This document shows positions 23,341 through 34,196 of a stretch of DNA of 64,000 nucleotides, in pieces (within the stretch, counting starts at the first letter, position 1; every line of letters begins with the position of its first letter). This DNA is from Staphylotrichum longicolle (lineage: Eukaryota > Ascomycota > Sordariomycetes > Sordariales > Chaetomiaceae). The notes under the pieces were generated by a model that saw only the letters and a program-made list of their open reading frames with translations, was not told the origin of the DNA and did not search any database. The stretch spans positions 4,836,001-4,900,000 of the forward strand of contig JAHCVI010000001.1 of NCBI GenBank assembly GCA_019096155.1. Reading direction: 5' to 3'. A program made the position numbers and the translations under genes.

Positions 23341-24792
23341 TCAAACAATATCCCTGTCCGTCCTGCCCTTGTGCTTTGGCTCAGTGCGCACCGACACGGT
23401 CGTTTCCATCTTGATGCCGCTGCCACGGCCACCAGCCACACCCTTGTCCCCTCCCTTGATGGCTGTCCTGAAGCACACACCCTCACCATTGCTGGGAGGG
23501 GCTGAGTTGACCGACTCAAAGTCTCCAATCGACCCCTTGTGGCTGGGTTTCATGATGGGCATCTCGCCGCTTTCGAGGCTGTCCGTTTCGGCATTGGTCG
23601 TGACCGCGCTGCTCTTGGGGTCGCGCTGCGAGCGCATCGCTGACAGCTTGTGGCTGTCCAGGTTGTAGCCGTGGGAGCGCGTGCCGTCTTCATGCTTGAG
23701 ATAGCCCGTGCGGGAGCGCGTTGCCGAACGTTGACTCGAGATGAGGCCCATGTTACGGAGGATGGACTCGAAGAGACGTTTAAGGGTCGGGATGCACGCG
23801 GCGATGATGCTGTCAGAGACATTGGTTAACGATCTCTTCTTGTTATGAGATAGAGGGGGATCATTTACGCCAGCTGTGCCTCAACCATGCTCCAGGTCGT
23901 GAGACCAACGGTATCCATCAATGAGTCGCCTGTCTTGCCGTAGCTGCCAATCATGAATGTCTTTGCAATGGAGGCGCTGCTGGCAAAGATGCCGAGGCCC
24001 ATGACAAACGCGAGTGCAACCTTCTCACGGAGAGGGCGTTGGATATGGATGATAAAAGTCAGGGGCTGGCACAAGGGGCTGTTGTCAGTGTCTTCCGAGA
24101 TCTCAACTGCAGTCCCGCAATGTAAGTAGCACATACCGCAATACTGAGAGCAACATCGGTCACAATCGTCAGGGAGGAAGTGACGTAGATGGAGATCTGG
24201 CTCGTCTTTGGATCCGAACACACCGCGTCGGCAATGCTGTGGTCCCACACCGCCGAGAGGGGCTTGCAAATCGACAGCTGAAAGATGTTGGAGACGACGG
24301 CGATGCCCACGGACACGAACATGAGGAAGTACATGGTCCACGTCCACCAAGGGCGGTCGCGCTGGAGACGGACGAGCATCCAGGCGATGCTCACTTTGGA
24401 GAAGGCGAGACTCCAGGGGAAGGGCGGTTGGCTCAGGAAGAGCCATTTTTCGGCGAGCATTTCTTCGTCGTCGGGAACATAGTAGTTGTGCCGTCCGACG
24501 CCAAAGTGGACGGCAACCAACAAGAAAGCGAACGAAACGGCGTCGAAGGCCTGTGGCTCTAGTAGTCAGCCTCCCATTCCCAATAAAAAGAACTGCCAGC
24601 ATGATGCATGCCCCTTACCACTGCGAGGCCCAGGAGATAGTCATCAAGTGAGAGACGGAAGGTGGGTTTGACTCGAGTCCAGATGCGGGTACCGAAGAGC
24701 GTCCAGGAGAGTAAGTGAAGGGCTGAGACAACACCGACAACGATAGAGGCCTTGGACTCGTCAGGGCCCGGCGGAGCCGGGAGTGACGCCAT
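23341..24792 (-). CDS. Rhodopsin-like (SAT4-type) integral membrane protein (417 aa)
   Basis: Four exons on the minus strand: 24792-24619, 24550-24137, 24065-23869 and 23809-23341. All three introns have GT-AG ends (68, 71 and 59 bp) and the frame is kept throughout. The start codon is the ATG at 24792; the codon four upstream is only TTG. The protein has several hydrophobic helices: SIVVGVVSALHLLSWTLF, WWTWTMYFLMFVSVGIAVV and VALAFVMGLGIFASSASIAK, and ends its membrane part with WSMVEAQLAIIAACIPTLK. That is the fungal rhodopsin-domain/SAT4 family, plasma-membrane proteins of largely unknown function, some CFEM-linked receptors. A Ser/Lys/Gly-rich cytoplasmic tail of about 130 residues follows. 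Confidence 0.85.
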
Positions 24793-25765
24793 GATTAGAG
24801 ACAAAGAAGAAACAAAGGGCCTGTGGAGATGTTTTGTAGGTGATATAGTTCAATAACAAATACCTTGGGGTTATCCAAGGGCTCAAGACGCGAAGAGCCA
24901 AGAGAAAACGAGTGGAGATGCTCAGATCGCAGATCGACGGTCCAGTGTGCAAGGTCCAACCTGAGTTATGTATCACCGCTCACTGATGAATGACCCGGGG
25001 CTTGAAGATGCGGGTCATTAACCTCGAAGCCTCTGTCTTGGCTTCTGTCTGACCCTGTCACCGGTCGAGATGGTGTCCCATCCCCTGCCTCGGGTTTGAC
25101 GCACGACATGGCGGACAAGCCCATGCAAGCCAAACATGGAGAGACAAAGCATCCATGCCTTTTTCCCAGACCAAGAACACCAGGAGCAGCTTCCCTGCCG
25201 CGCCTGCCAACCCCAGAGGGTATGGAAAGGATGATCCATGCCCCGCGGCCACAGCTCCGGTCTGGGCAGAACCCCAGCAATCCCAGGTTGCCGGCCAGGG
25301 ACCCGAACGGGAAATGTTGGAGGTGGCGTGCAGGGTTTACCGCCAAGCGAAAGGCGCAAATAAGCAGCCACCGTCTGAGCGCACATGGGCATCCCGCAAG
25401 CCGAATGCGCGGGATGGGTTTGGAGACATCTCGTCAACAAGCCTTGGCAAAGGGAGAGAAAAAGGGTTGAATGGGTGTTGTGAATCGTTGGTCTCTTCGT
25501 ACTCGCGACGCGGTGGCGATGTCTCATTCGAGACCTCAGCTCCCCCATTTCTCACAAGCGCTGCATGGGGGCTGACCAACAGGACATGCAGCTGCGGGGG
25601 AAGGAAAGCATTTCCATTTCTGGGGCTCGAAATCATCCTTCCTGAAAAAGTCCCATCCGAACTTGCCCCCCTTTTTACCCACTCACCCCTCCCAATTGCT
25701 TCCCGCGAAGCAATTAGAAACCGAAACGAAATGGCCCCCGAAGCTCAAATCGACTTCCCCAGGAT
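24793..25765. other. Upstream region of the rhodopsin-like gene
   Basis: Frames on both strands overlap and show no domain. The stretch holds the promoter of the minus-strand gene to its left and the 3' end of the minus-strand gene to its right. Confidence 0.5.
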
Positions 25766-26664
25766 TTACTGAGGCGGGATCCCTGTCCCGTTCATCCCAC
25801 ACCCGGCATGCTCGCACGTGGTCACGGTGTGGATGTACCGGATCTTGCCGCCCTCGACGCGGAAGAAGTGGCTGTCCGGCATCGGCTTCTCCGCCACCGA
25901 CCTGTCCAGGCCGGGGAAGCCCAGGTAGATGGCCACGGCGCCCATCTCCTCGTCGACCACGTAGCGGCGGTTTGTCACTCTGATGGTGGAGGGCAGGCCG
26001 AGCGCGCAGGTGTTGTTGCCGTATGCCCGGGGGTCGGTGTACGCCCCGCCCTCGAGCCGGGCGCAGGGGTCGCCGAACGGGACGACGAAGCTGGCGTTGG
26101 CGAAGCGGTTGAAGTAGGCATCGCCGGCGGCCTGGATGACTTCCCGGCTGTCGCGCTTGTCTGCGGGGATGGGGTCCCAGGTCTCCAGCGAGTTCCTGCA
26201 TCCTTGTGAGCTTTGTTGATGGAGAAGGGGGTCCATCACGGATGGGCATACCAATGAAGGTAGCCGGTGGCGTTGAAGGCCCAGTCCCCCGGCTTGGTTG
26301 CAATGGTCTCAATCAAGCTGGCCTTGTTGTCGGTGAAGACCATGCGAGTGCCGATGACGTAGGGTTTGGGGGAGCTGGCAACGATCAGCTCGGTGAAGGT
26401 GGCGCACCGGGCCGTGTCGTGAATGCTGCGGCTGTGGTCGATCTTCATGGGCTGGGCGAGAACACCCGTCTTGATATCGATGGTCTTGTCGCTCTCGGTG
26501 TAGTTGAGGTTAGTGGCAGCAATGGCGGCCAAGGTGGCGGGATTGCCTTCTGTCTGGGCTGCCACATATTTGCTGGTGGCGTCGACCAAGAAGGAGCAGC
26601 TGCATTGTGCTCTAACGCACGAGATGAGCGTTGTGCCGGCCACTAGAATAGACTGGGCCTTCAT
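25766..26664 (-). CDS. Secreted DUF8021-type protein (280 aa)
   Basis: Two exons, 26664-26252 and 26195-25766, joined in phase 2 across a 56-bp intron (GTATGC donor, TGCAG acceptor). It begins with a signal peptide (MKAQSILVAGTTLISCVRA) followed by QCSC. The C-terminal half contains ...AYFNRFANASFVVPFGDPCARLEGG, a Cys pair around NNTCALGLP, and EKPMPDSHFFRVEGGKIRYI leading to the VTTCEHAGCG end. This matches the fungal DUF8021 extracellular family; its role is not known. A TATTTAAG box sits about 93 bp before the ATG. Confidence 0.8.
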
Positions 26665-26754
26665 TATGCTGTGTGGTGTTTGCGTCTTTGTGAATCTCAG
26701 GCCCAGATGTACGCTTTGGCGCCATCGCTGCGATCCTTGCCCCTGGAATTGGGC

Positions 26755-26763
26755 CTTAAATAC
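26755..26763 (-). promoter_or_regulatory. TATA-like box of the DUF8021 gene
   Basis: Reads TATTTAAGG on the minus strand, about 93 bp upstream of the ATG at 26664, a usual distance for fungal core promoters with a short leader. Confidence 0.4.
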
Positions 26764-27451
26764 CTCCGGGCCTGCCTGAGAACAGAGTTGTCAGAAACTG
26801 CCGTCATTATAGAACAAGAGCATTCGAGATGCCGAGAGCCATTGTCCAATTGCACGCCGTCGACACTTTGCACTTGACCCTGACATATAATGTCTCCGCA
26901 CGACCACACCTGGTAAATGAGATGCGCATGGGTAGGAATCTTCCCGGTTGGTCGGCACTTTGGAAATCAACGTGCCTTGCAGAACAGACAGACAGCCCCA
27001 CGTTGGTGTTCCGTTCCCGCAGTTGCATGGATAAGGTAGGTGGTTTGGACGAAACTCGACCAGTGTGCTTGCCTTCCAAGTATATTTCCTCAATGAACTT
27101 TTGGGGCATGTCAGAGGAAGGCAGAAGCTTTGACAGGCCCCGCCATTCCTTCCGGCATTTCAGGCACACCTCGCAGCAGGGCTCTCCTCCAAGCGCCGCC
27201 GCGTCATTGTGATACACTGATACATAAATCTTACCTTAGATAGCTTGTGACAGACAAGCTTGCAGGATCCCATTCGATGTCATCCATTCCGGTATTCGAT
27301 TCAATTGTACGCGGTGCGCGATGGACAATTTGCTGACACCGCTGTTTTTCCCAAGTTCGACTCGAGAAACCTCGTAACATTCTGCAACTGACCCTTGCCG
27401 CCATCCCTCTTTACTAATTCCAGAATCCACGCGTCCGTGTCACAAAACTCA
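26764..27451. other. Intergenic, no supported gene
   Basis: Upstream DNA of the DUF8021 gene and the 3' flank of the AA8 gene. A 136-codon minus-strand frame (26807-27217) has a CxxC pair but no other feature, and its position argues for chance. Confidence 0.45.
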
Positions 27452-28616
27452 TCACTCTTGGGGCGGCGCAGCCAGCCGCTCCCGCCGCGGCCATCGTCCA
27501 CCCCTACCCCACGGTGGACCGCCTCCCTTGCCCTTCCCCCAAGGCGGACCACCGCCGGTCCAGGGCGGCCCTTCATTGTCCTGGGTCGTCGCTGGCGGCC
27601 GCGCCGTGACGGTGATGGTCAAGATGCTTGGCGTCGTTACCTTGGTCGGCTGGCTGGTGACCCCGCCCGTGGGGACCGTGGTCGGCAGAGGCTTGGTCAC
27701 GCGCGTGGTGATGACGACAACAGGCGGCGTCGAAGTTGTCGGCTTGGGGAGCTCCGTCACCCGCGTCGTGACCACGCCGGGTCCGCTGGACGAAGGGAGC
27801 TGAGTCAGGCGGGTTGAGACGATGCTGCTCGACGACGGGGTGACGGGCTTGGGGACTGTTGTGACTGCTGTGGAGACAACGGGAGCCGCGCTGCTCGACG
27901 GGGTTGACGAAGGGTTGCTCAGGCCGTAGACCACCGCGTCGAACACACCCTTGGGGATCTTGGCGGCGCTGAGGTCGTGGGAAAACACACCCCTCCCGTC
28001 GTGGATGCCGAACGAGCTGGTGTTGCTGCTGGCAGTGTTCACGGCCCGCGTGTTCTTGGCCCAGGCGAGGTTGTTGACCCCGTTGGGGTTCAGCGATCCG
28101 CCCTCCCATTGACTGCACCCGGTGCAAAGGACATCGAGCTGCCAGTGAGTCGCGTTGGTTGTTGTCGTAGGCAGGACGGCATACGTGGCACCTGCATAAA
28201 CACCGGGCACGGTTCGTCCGCTTCAGAGAGTCAACGCTTGGTGTTCTCCTGCCTAAATGGGGGTGAAGCCCGACTTACGTGCTCCAGCGCGACGAAACAA
28301 CCGCGCTGCCGCCATTTGGCCACCCTACGGTCAGGGGATTGAGGTTCATCTTGCCTCCCCACGCAATGGCAGCCCATCCGGCCTTGTCGATGGGTGCCAC
28401 GATCTGCAGCAGCACATCGAACGGAGCGGCCGAGACGTCGGGAATGGCGATGCGGTAGGCGATGTCGCTTGCCGGTTCCCTGAACTCGGAAAAGCATATC
28501 TGCGTGCCTCCAGGGCAGTATTTGGTCGTGGCGCTCTGTCTCTTTGCCGGCTCAGAGAGCGCCGCCCAGACTTGTGTGCCGCTGAGGGCCACAAGCAAGA
28601 GTTGTCCGAGACCCAT
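27452..28616 (-). CDS. Secreted AA8 cytochrome domain (CDH-type) with long Ser/Thr/Pro linker (368 aa)
   Basis: Exons 28616-28279 and 28220-27452 join in phase 2 over a 58-bp intron (GTAAGT donor, CTGAAG acceptor). The signal peptide is MGLGQLLLVALSGTQVWAAL. The b-type cytochrome domain of cellobiose dehydrogenases follows: GWAAIAWGGKMNLNPLTVGW has the likely axial Met, HWQLDVLCTGC is the conserved central block, and FGIHDGRGVFSHDL has the likely axial His. No flavin dehydrogenase domain follows. Instead there is a Thr/Ser/Val/Pro stalk and a Gly/Pro/Trp/Arg-rich end (GPPWGKGKGGGPPWGRGG). Lone AA8 proteins are thought to shuttle electrons to lytic polysaccharide monooxygenases or reduce iron outside the cell. 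A second AA8 gene lies at 56580-57395. Confidence 0.85.
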
Positions 28617-28700
28617 GGTCAAAACTGGCAGGTAAAGGAAGACTGCCTTGACCCGGAGATACTGACTGAAACACCAACGAGGGGCAGGGGCACCGCCAGG

Positions 28701-28710
28701 TTTATATAAA
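28701..28710 (-). promoter_or_regulatory. TATA box of the AA8 gene
   Basis: The sequence reads TTTATATAAA on both strands, about 85-95 bp before the ATG at 28616. Confidence 0.6.
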
Positions 28711-29408
28711 GCTCTGTCTTTGCGGCCGTCACCCAATTACCTGACTACTAACCTAACAATTAGGCACAGGGGTTACGACGTTACTCCCGAAGCTTGTTTT
28801 CTTTGCCCCAGAGCTTGTTGGCTTGGAGAGAGCACAGCTACTCGGGAAACTGAGCTGCCCGGAGGTCCCTCCCGGATTCGAAATACCTCGCCTCTAATTC
28901 GGCATGGAGACCAGGCATTGTGATGGGTCAGCTTTGGGGAAGTCCGATTGACGAAGGAGCCAAACCCGGTGAGCCCTCCAAAGAAAAGGGGAACAGTGGC
29001 ATGGACTCAATCTGGGTAAAGGCGGCTCGGAGGATTACGCGCGGCACCAGATTGGAGCGGCTCCGTCGTGACATTGTCCCTGGCTGACTCGAGGCCTACT
29101 CGGAAATTCGATTCCTGGCATCCGACAAGTGCGTTGACAGCAGACAGCACATTGCTTCAAGGAACCGGTTTGTTCTATTTTCCAGGTTGTAGCTGTGCAC
29201 TGACCAGAGAATAAGAAACAAGGTAGGACTACTGCTACAGAAAAACTGTGGGGTCAAGATCCGGATATCGTCATCCCCGGATTCGCTTGCTTGGATCCGA
29301 TGGAGTCTGCCACATCCCCCGTACCCCCCGCACAGGGGCGCAACGTTCCCGCGCATTTTCTAGGTCCAACAATTCATTCTCGATGATCATTCGTCCATCC
29401 AGTTTACC
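28711..29408. other. Shared upstream region between the AA8 gene and a Zn2Cys6 factor
   Basis: No gene seen. The two genes diverge from this stretch, so it holds both promoters. Confidence 0.5.
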
Positions 29409-32056
29409 ATGGCAGACTCAGCATGGTCTCCATCCCCCACAGCACAGGACGCGTCGGTGCCGGCCCAGATCCCAAACACAAGTACAGTAACAACCCAACT
29501 GTCCGGATCCCGGAAGAGAAAGCGGATCTCGGTGGCCTGCCGGCCGTGCCGAGCGCGCAAGTCCCGTGTACGGCACCCACTCTCAGCCCCTTCGGGCCGT
29601 CCTTCCCCGTCGCTAACGAGACGCATTTGACGCGTGTCACAGTGCGATGGCGGCTTGCCGTGCTCAACCTGCGAGGACACGGACGCGGCCTGCCGCTACG
29701 ATGATGCCAGCACCGGTCCGCGTCCTGCGGCCCAGGCGCCTGCGGTGGCAAATCACGCAGGTGACAATGTGAATGCTGCAGATCTGTAGGTTGCATCGCC
29801 TTAAGCAAGTGTGGTGTCGTCCCGTTGTCTCATTGCTCCTCCAGTCTAAGAGAGCTCGCCGCCTTGTCACAGCGTCTGCAGGTTTTGGAAGAGCAGCGGA
29901 AAGCCGAGTCCCTTGATCGAGACCGCTCGTCCGAGGCCCAGCGCAGCAGATCGGCAGAGCACCATGGGGCCAACTCGACCGCCCAGGAGCCTGATGTGGT
30001 GGATGGGATGGCTGCCGTGGCGTTTGGTAACGGGTTCGATGACCGTGAATTCATCGGTAAGATCCCTCAGGAGCACAGAACTCACCCAGATTCCTGCATC
30101 TGACATGAGCATTCCACACCTGCTGAAGGCCCCTCGTCCAATGTGGCCTTTTTGCGCTTCATTGTTCACGCTGTTGGCCATCCGTCACCTTCCAACCTAC
30201 GAGACAAGACTGCAGACCCTCCCGGCGACAGCTTCTTGATGAGGCGACGCGACGCCCCGGCTGACAGAAGCCCGGAGCGAGGGAGACGTGTCGACCCATA
30301 CACCCTCCCACCGCAGGAAGAGGCGGAGCTGCGGTTCAGGATGTACTTTAGCACCATCAACCTCATGATCCCCTGCATTCACGAGGAGTCGTTCCGGGGC
30401 ACGTGGGCGAGGGCTCGCGTCGAGGGGTGCAGGGCCGTGTCGCGGCCGTGGCTCGGCGTCATCAACATCGTGCTGGCGCTTGCGACAAACGCCTCGGCTC
30501 CGACATCGCCATCAGCGGAACGGGCCACGCAGGCCGATTTGCACTTTCAGCGCGCCATGGAGCTGGCAAACCCCGACATTCTGGGGCATCCGTCTGTTGA
30601 GCTGATCCAGCTTTTGTGTCTCATGGTCATCTATCTCGAAGGCACGCGGTACTCGTCTCTGGCCTGGACTTTTCATGGTCTGGCTGTCAAGGGCGCTTAC
30701 CAGCTGGGTCTTCATTTCGCGGCGTCCAAGAACCACTCGCCGCTGGCACGCGAGGTCCGCAGGAGACTGTGGTATTGGTGTGTGATGAACGATCGGTAAG
30801 GCTGATTCTTCCTGGCAGCGACTAGAAGCACTAACGGCAAGGCAGATGGCTCAGCGTCACATATGGCCGCCCCCCATTGATCCCCTTGACGCATGTGAGA
30901 CCGGAGCCCAGTCACCAGCTGGCCTTCAGCGACGTTCCTAGTGGAGTGACCACGGCGAGCCTGGCCTATTTCGACGCCATGATGTGAGTTCAGCACCGTC
31001 ACCCAGCCGTACGTCTTGCACAACGCACGAGAACTAACATGCACACTAGGTCCCTCGCCCACATCGCAGGCGAGGTCATCGACAAGATGTACGACCAAAA
31101 CCTCGGCGCCCGCCCCGTCCTCCCCACGAGCGAAGCCCTCGACCACATGTCCCGCCTGTGCTGGCAGCTGGCCAAATGGCAGGACAGCCTCCCCGCCTGC
31201 CTGCGCATCCTCACGAGCCACGACACTATCGACGTGGGCCAGACGCTCGAGACGACCCGCCTTCGCGTGCTGCTCTCCCTCCGCTACCTCGGCGTCCGGA
31301 TCCTCGCGCTGCGGCCGGTGCTCGCGCAGTTCCTCGACCTGCCCGGCGCCACGGCGGCGTCGCCCAGCGAGCACCAGTCGCGGTGGCTGCGCAAGTCCGG
31401 GGCGGTGCTGCTCGACGACCTGGTGCGGACCAGCGCGGACGTGCTGCACATCAGCGAGGGGCTGTTGGTGGCGGCGAGGAACGCGAATCGGAACCTGCTG
31501 GGCGCGTGGTGGTTTTCTTGCTATTACAGTAGGCAGCAATCAGGGCCAGTATAGTTCATCTGTGAGTGGCTAACTCAAGGAACGTGAACAGCTTTCAACG
31601 CCTCGCTCGCAGTTCTGGGTATTCTTGCCCTCAAGCGCATCCCAGCCTACGCGGCCGACCTCGCCTCCTTTCCTGCCGCCGAACTCCGCCATCTTTTGGA
31701 CACGGCGCTGGAGATCCTCGACGGCCTGGACGGTGGCAGCGAGATCATCACGCGCTGTCGAGCTGCTCTGGCTCAGCTCTTGCAGGAGCTGGACCAAGAT
31801 GGTGAGTTGGGAGAGATTCAGCGAACACATTACATGAAAGTAGCTCAAACTAACAACACGCAACTGGCACGCAGTCGAGTCCGCAAACGCACCCATGTCT
31901 CTCGGACTGGGCCTGTCGCCGTCCTCAAGCTCCTGGTCCTGGCAGCTCATGGACCAGGGGCTGTTTGCGCCCGAGCTGTCGAGCGGCCCTGGCTTTGGCG
32001 CGTTTGGCGTGGAAATGTCTGGTGCCGAGTTTGCAATGCAGTCAAGGGAGCGATAA
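29409..32056 (+). CDS. Zn2Cys6 transcription factor, fungal-specific (729 aa)
   Basis: Eight exons: 29409-29567, 29643-29785, 29845-30056, 30129-30795, 30846-30983, 31050-31528, 31592-31801 and 31875-32056. All splice sites are GT-AG and the frame is kept. The zinc cluster is C44-x2-C47-x6-C54-x5-C60-x2-C63-x6-C70, preceded by basic RKRKR and interrupted by intron 1. A coiled segment (LRELAALSQRLQVLEEQ) follows near residue 101. The typical middle-homology start FIGPSSNVAFLRF and the fungal TF domain with SLAWTFHGLAVKGAYQLGLH and NDRWLSVTYGRPP come next. It is nuclear and DNA-binding by family. The targets are unknown; neighbours are the AA8 gene and the carotenoid/stilbene oxygenase. Confidence 0.9.
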
Positions 32057-32103
32057 TCCTGCATGGAACCAAACAACAACACAATTTTATTATCCTACTC
32101 TAC

Positions 32104-33745
32104 TCATGCCGTCGCTGCCCCTGACTTGACTTTACTATCCACCCAGTTTCCGTGCAGCCCGTGCCTCAGCCGGACGGGCAGCATGATCACCGCCTTGGGC
32201 TTGGTAAAGTCCCTTGTATCCACCAGATGCAGCTCGCTGGACATGGCCGCGTAGTTGTTGACCAGCACGAGGAGGTACCCGTCGCCCTCCTCGGTGGACC
32301 CGTGGCGCGGGATGAAGACGGGCTCCTGCACCATGTGCGTGCGCCCGGGGAAGTAGACCTCAGTCTTGCGCGTCGCCAGGTCCAGGTGGCCGAGGGCGTT
32401 GTACAGCGGGTAGCCGCCGCCGAGGTTGGGCGCGATGGCCGGGAAGTCGGTGCCCAGCGCCGGGTCCAGCATGTCGAAGAAGCAGTGCCGGTAGGGCTGG
32501 GAGGCGAAGCGGTCGTCGACGCGGTAGAACTCGGAGCTGGCGGGCTGGAGGACCTCGGGCTCGGCCAGGTCGAGGTCCGTCGAGGTCGGGTCCAAGGTGA
32601 AGCGGGTCAGCTGCGAGTGGATCGTGCTCGGCTCCGGCGCGTTGCCCTGGGCGTCGGGCCACCAGAAGAAGACGTTCTTGTCGCTCAGGGCGAGGTCGAG
32701 CACGATGTTTCCTGACTCGTCTTCGTATGCGTTGGAGGTATGGCCAGGAAACGAGTTGCGATAACGGAACCACTAGTGGGAAGGACGTTAACAGATGCAA
32801 GGTCCAAGCGGGGTGGAAGAGAGGGGTAAACAGACGGACCTTGACATCTGTAGGCTTTGCCCCCCAGCGTGGAAGCACTCCGAGATAGAAGGGCGTCTCG
32901 GGGCTCCACTGCCAGTGTTCGCCGCCCTGCTTCAGCCTCTCGACATCGCACAGTAACGGGATCAAGGGGAACAAGACCCAGTTTTCGGTGACGGCGAAGT
33001 CATGAATCATGGCCACCACGGGGGCGGTCAGCCACACCACCTCCTGGAACTTGCCATCGGGAGCGATGCGGTAGTAGCACACGTCTGGCGTCCCGTCGCC
33101 CTTGGCTTCGTAGCCAAAGCAGGTCAGCTCGCCCGTCTTGGGGTCGGCCTTTGGGTGCGCGGTGAAGGTCAGGCTGGGGAGTTGGCCGTCAAAGGTGTAC
33201 AGGCCGTGCGTCTCCAGAGTCTCGGGATCGAGAGCGTAGGGGGGCGCGTCCTCTTTGAGGGCCAGCAGCTTGCCGTTGAAGTGGACGACGTTGGTGTTGG
33301 CGGTGGTGCGGATCTGGAACTCGACGGCGTCGGTGTATTTGTTCCGGTACTTGCCGAGCAGGGCACGCTGGGCCTCGCGCTCGCGCGTGAACTTCTCTGT
33401 TCGCACATAGCGCTGGCGGAACGAGACGCGGCCGTCCTTGATGGTAAAGGCACTGATGTTTCCGTCGCCGTTGAACCACTGCCATGTTCGTCAGCAGGGC
33501 CAACCAGGAATTTAGGGGCTTCAGTCTGGTTTTGCTCGTACTGGATCGTTCTCAATGAAGGGGACAAACTGGGGGTCTGGCATGACGCGGTAAAAGGTGC
33601 CGTCTATCTCAGGCGGAATCTCGCCGTAGACTTCGAGGTTAGGTACTTCGCCTTCCACACGGCATGGCTTCATGAAGCCCGAAAACTGGGGGTAGTCCGG
33701 GAAGTGCAGGGCTGCCGGTCTATGGGAGTCTGAGGAGGTCGCCAT
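32104..33745 (-). CDS. Carotenoid/stilbene cleavage oxygenase (503 aa)
   Basis: Three exons: 33745-33542, 33478-32840 and 32772-32104, all joined in phase 0. The second donor is GTCCGT, weaker than usual. The protein is a full-length member of the RPE65/lignostilbene dioxygenase family of seven-bladed, iron(II)-dependent double-bond-cleaving enzymes. The four expected iron-binding histidines are visible: H176 (TAHPK), H227 (MIHDFAVTENW), H292 (PGHTSNAYE) and H488 (LHGNW). WFNGDG opens exon 2. Fungal relatives cleave resveratrol-like stilbenes, lignostilbenes or carotenoids; the substrate cannot be told from sequence. No signal peptide, so it is probably cytosolic. It is convergent with the Zn2Cys6 gene, with only 47 bp between their stop codons. 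Confidence 0.88.
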
Positions 33746-34196
33746 GGTGGTTGAGCCGCTGTGTTACTGCCTTAGATGTGCCGAGAGTAGTACTCACATC
33801 ATCAGCAGAGCAACAAGACAAGAGATGGGAAACCAGAGGGCATTTATGTCGATGACATCCAGCTGCTGCTCCAAGGCGAACAGCTGCGGGTACATCTCCC
33901 CGATCTCCCAATGCCCCGCAGATTCCCCGGTTTCCCCGGTTTCCCCGATCATCCCAGACTCGGGGCCGAGTGGGACAGTGGGTCTCCTGCTACACGTGGA
34001 CGAGGATCAGGTCTTGCGGGCGGTCACCATTGAAGGATGATTGGAAGCGGACCTGACGGCACAATCTCGGCGTTTCCAGTGTTCCCCATACTCGAGCCGC
34101 GGCTATCAAAACGAGGGTCGAACTCAACTCACAATGCTACGCCTAAAATTTACCAACTCCCACAGTAAAGGTCGGCTGGTTCTTCAAGGAAGCTCA
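33746..34196. other. Promoter of the oxygenase gene
   Basis: No gene seen. It includes short CCCCGGTTT-type direct repeats near 33925-33950 (GATTCCCCGGTTTCCCCGGTTTCC pattern), possibly a regulator site. Confidence 0.4.

Noticed and set aside
25018..25772. Overlapping 176- and 205-codon frames on opposite strands
   Set aside because: Neither shows conserved motifs or splice structure. The position fits promoter and 3' flank sequence.
32152..33733. Plus-strand frames of 187-243 codons opposite the carotenoid oxygenase gene
   Set aside because: Antisense of a well-supported three-exon gene; compositionally biased and without domains.
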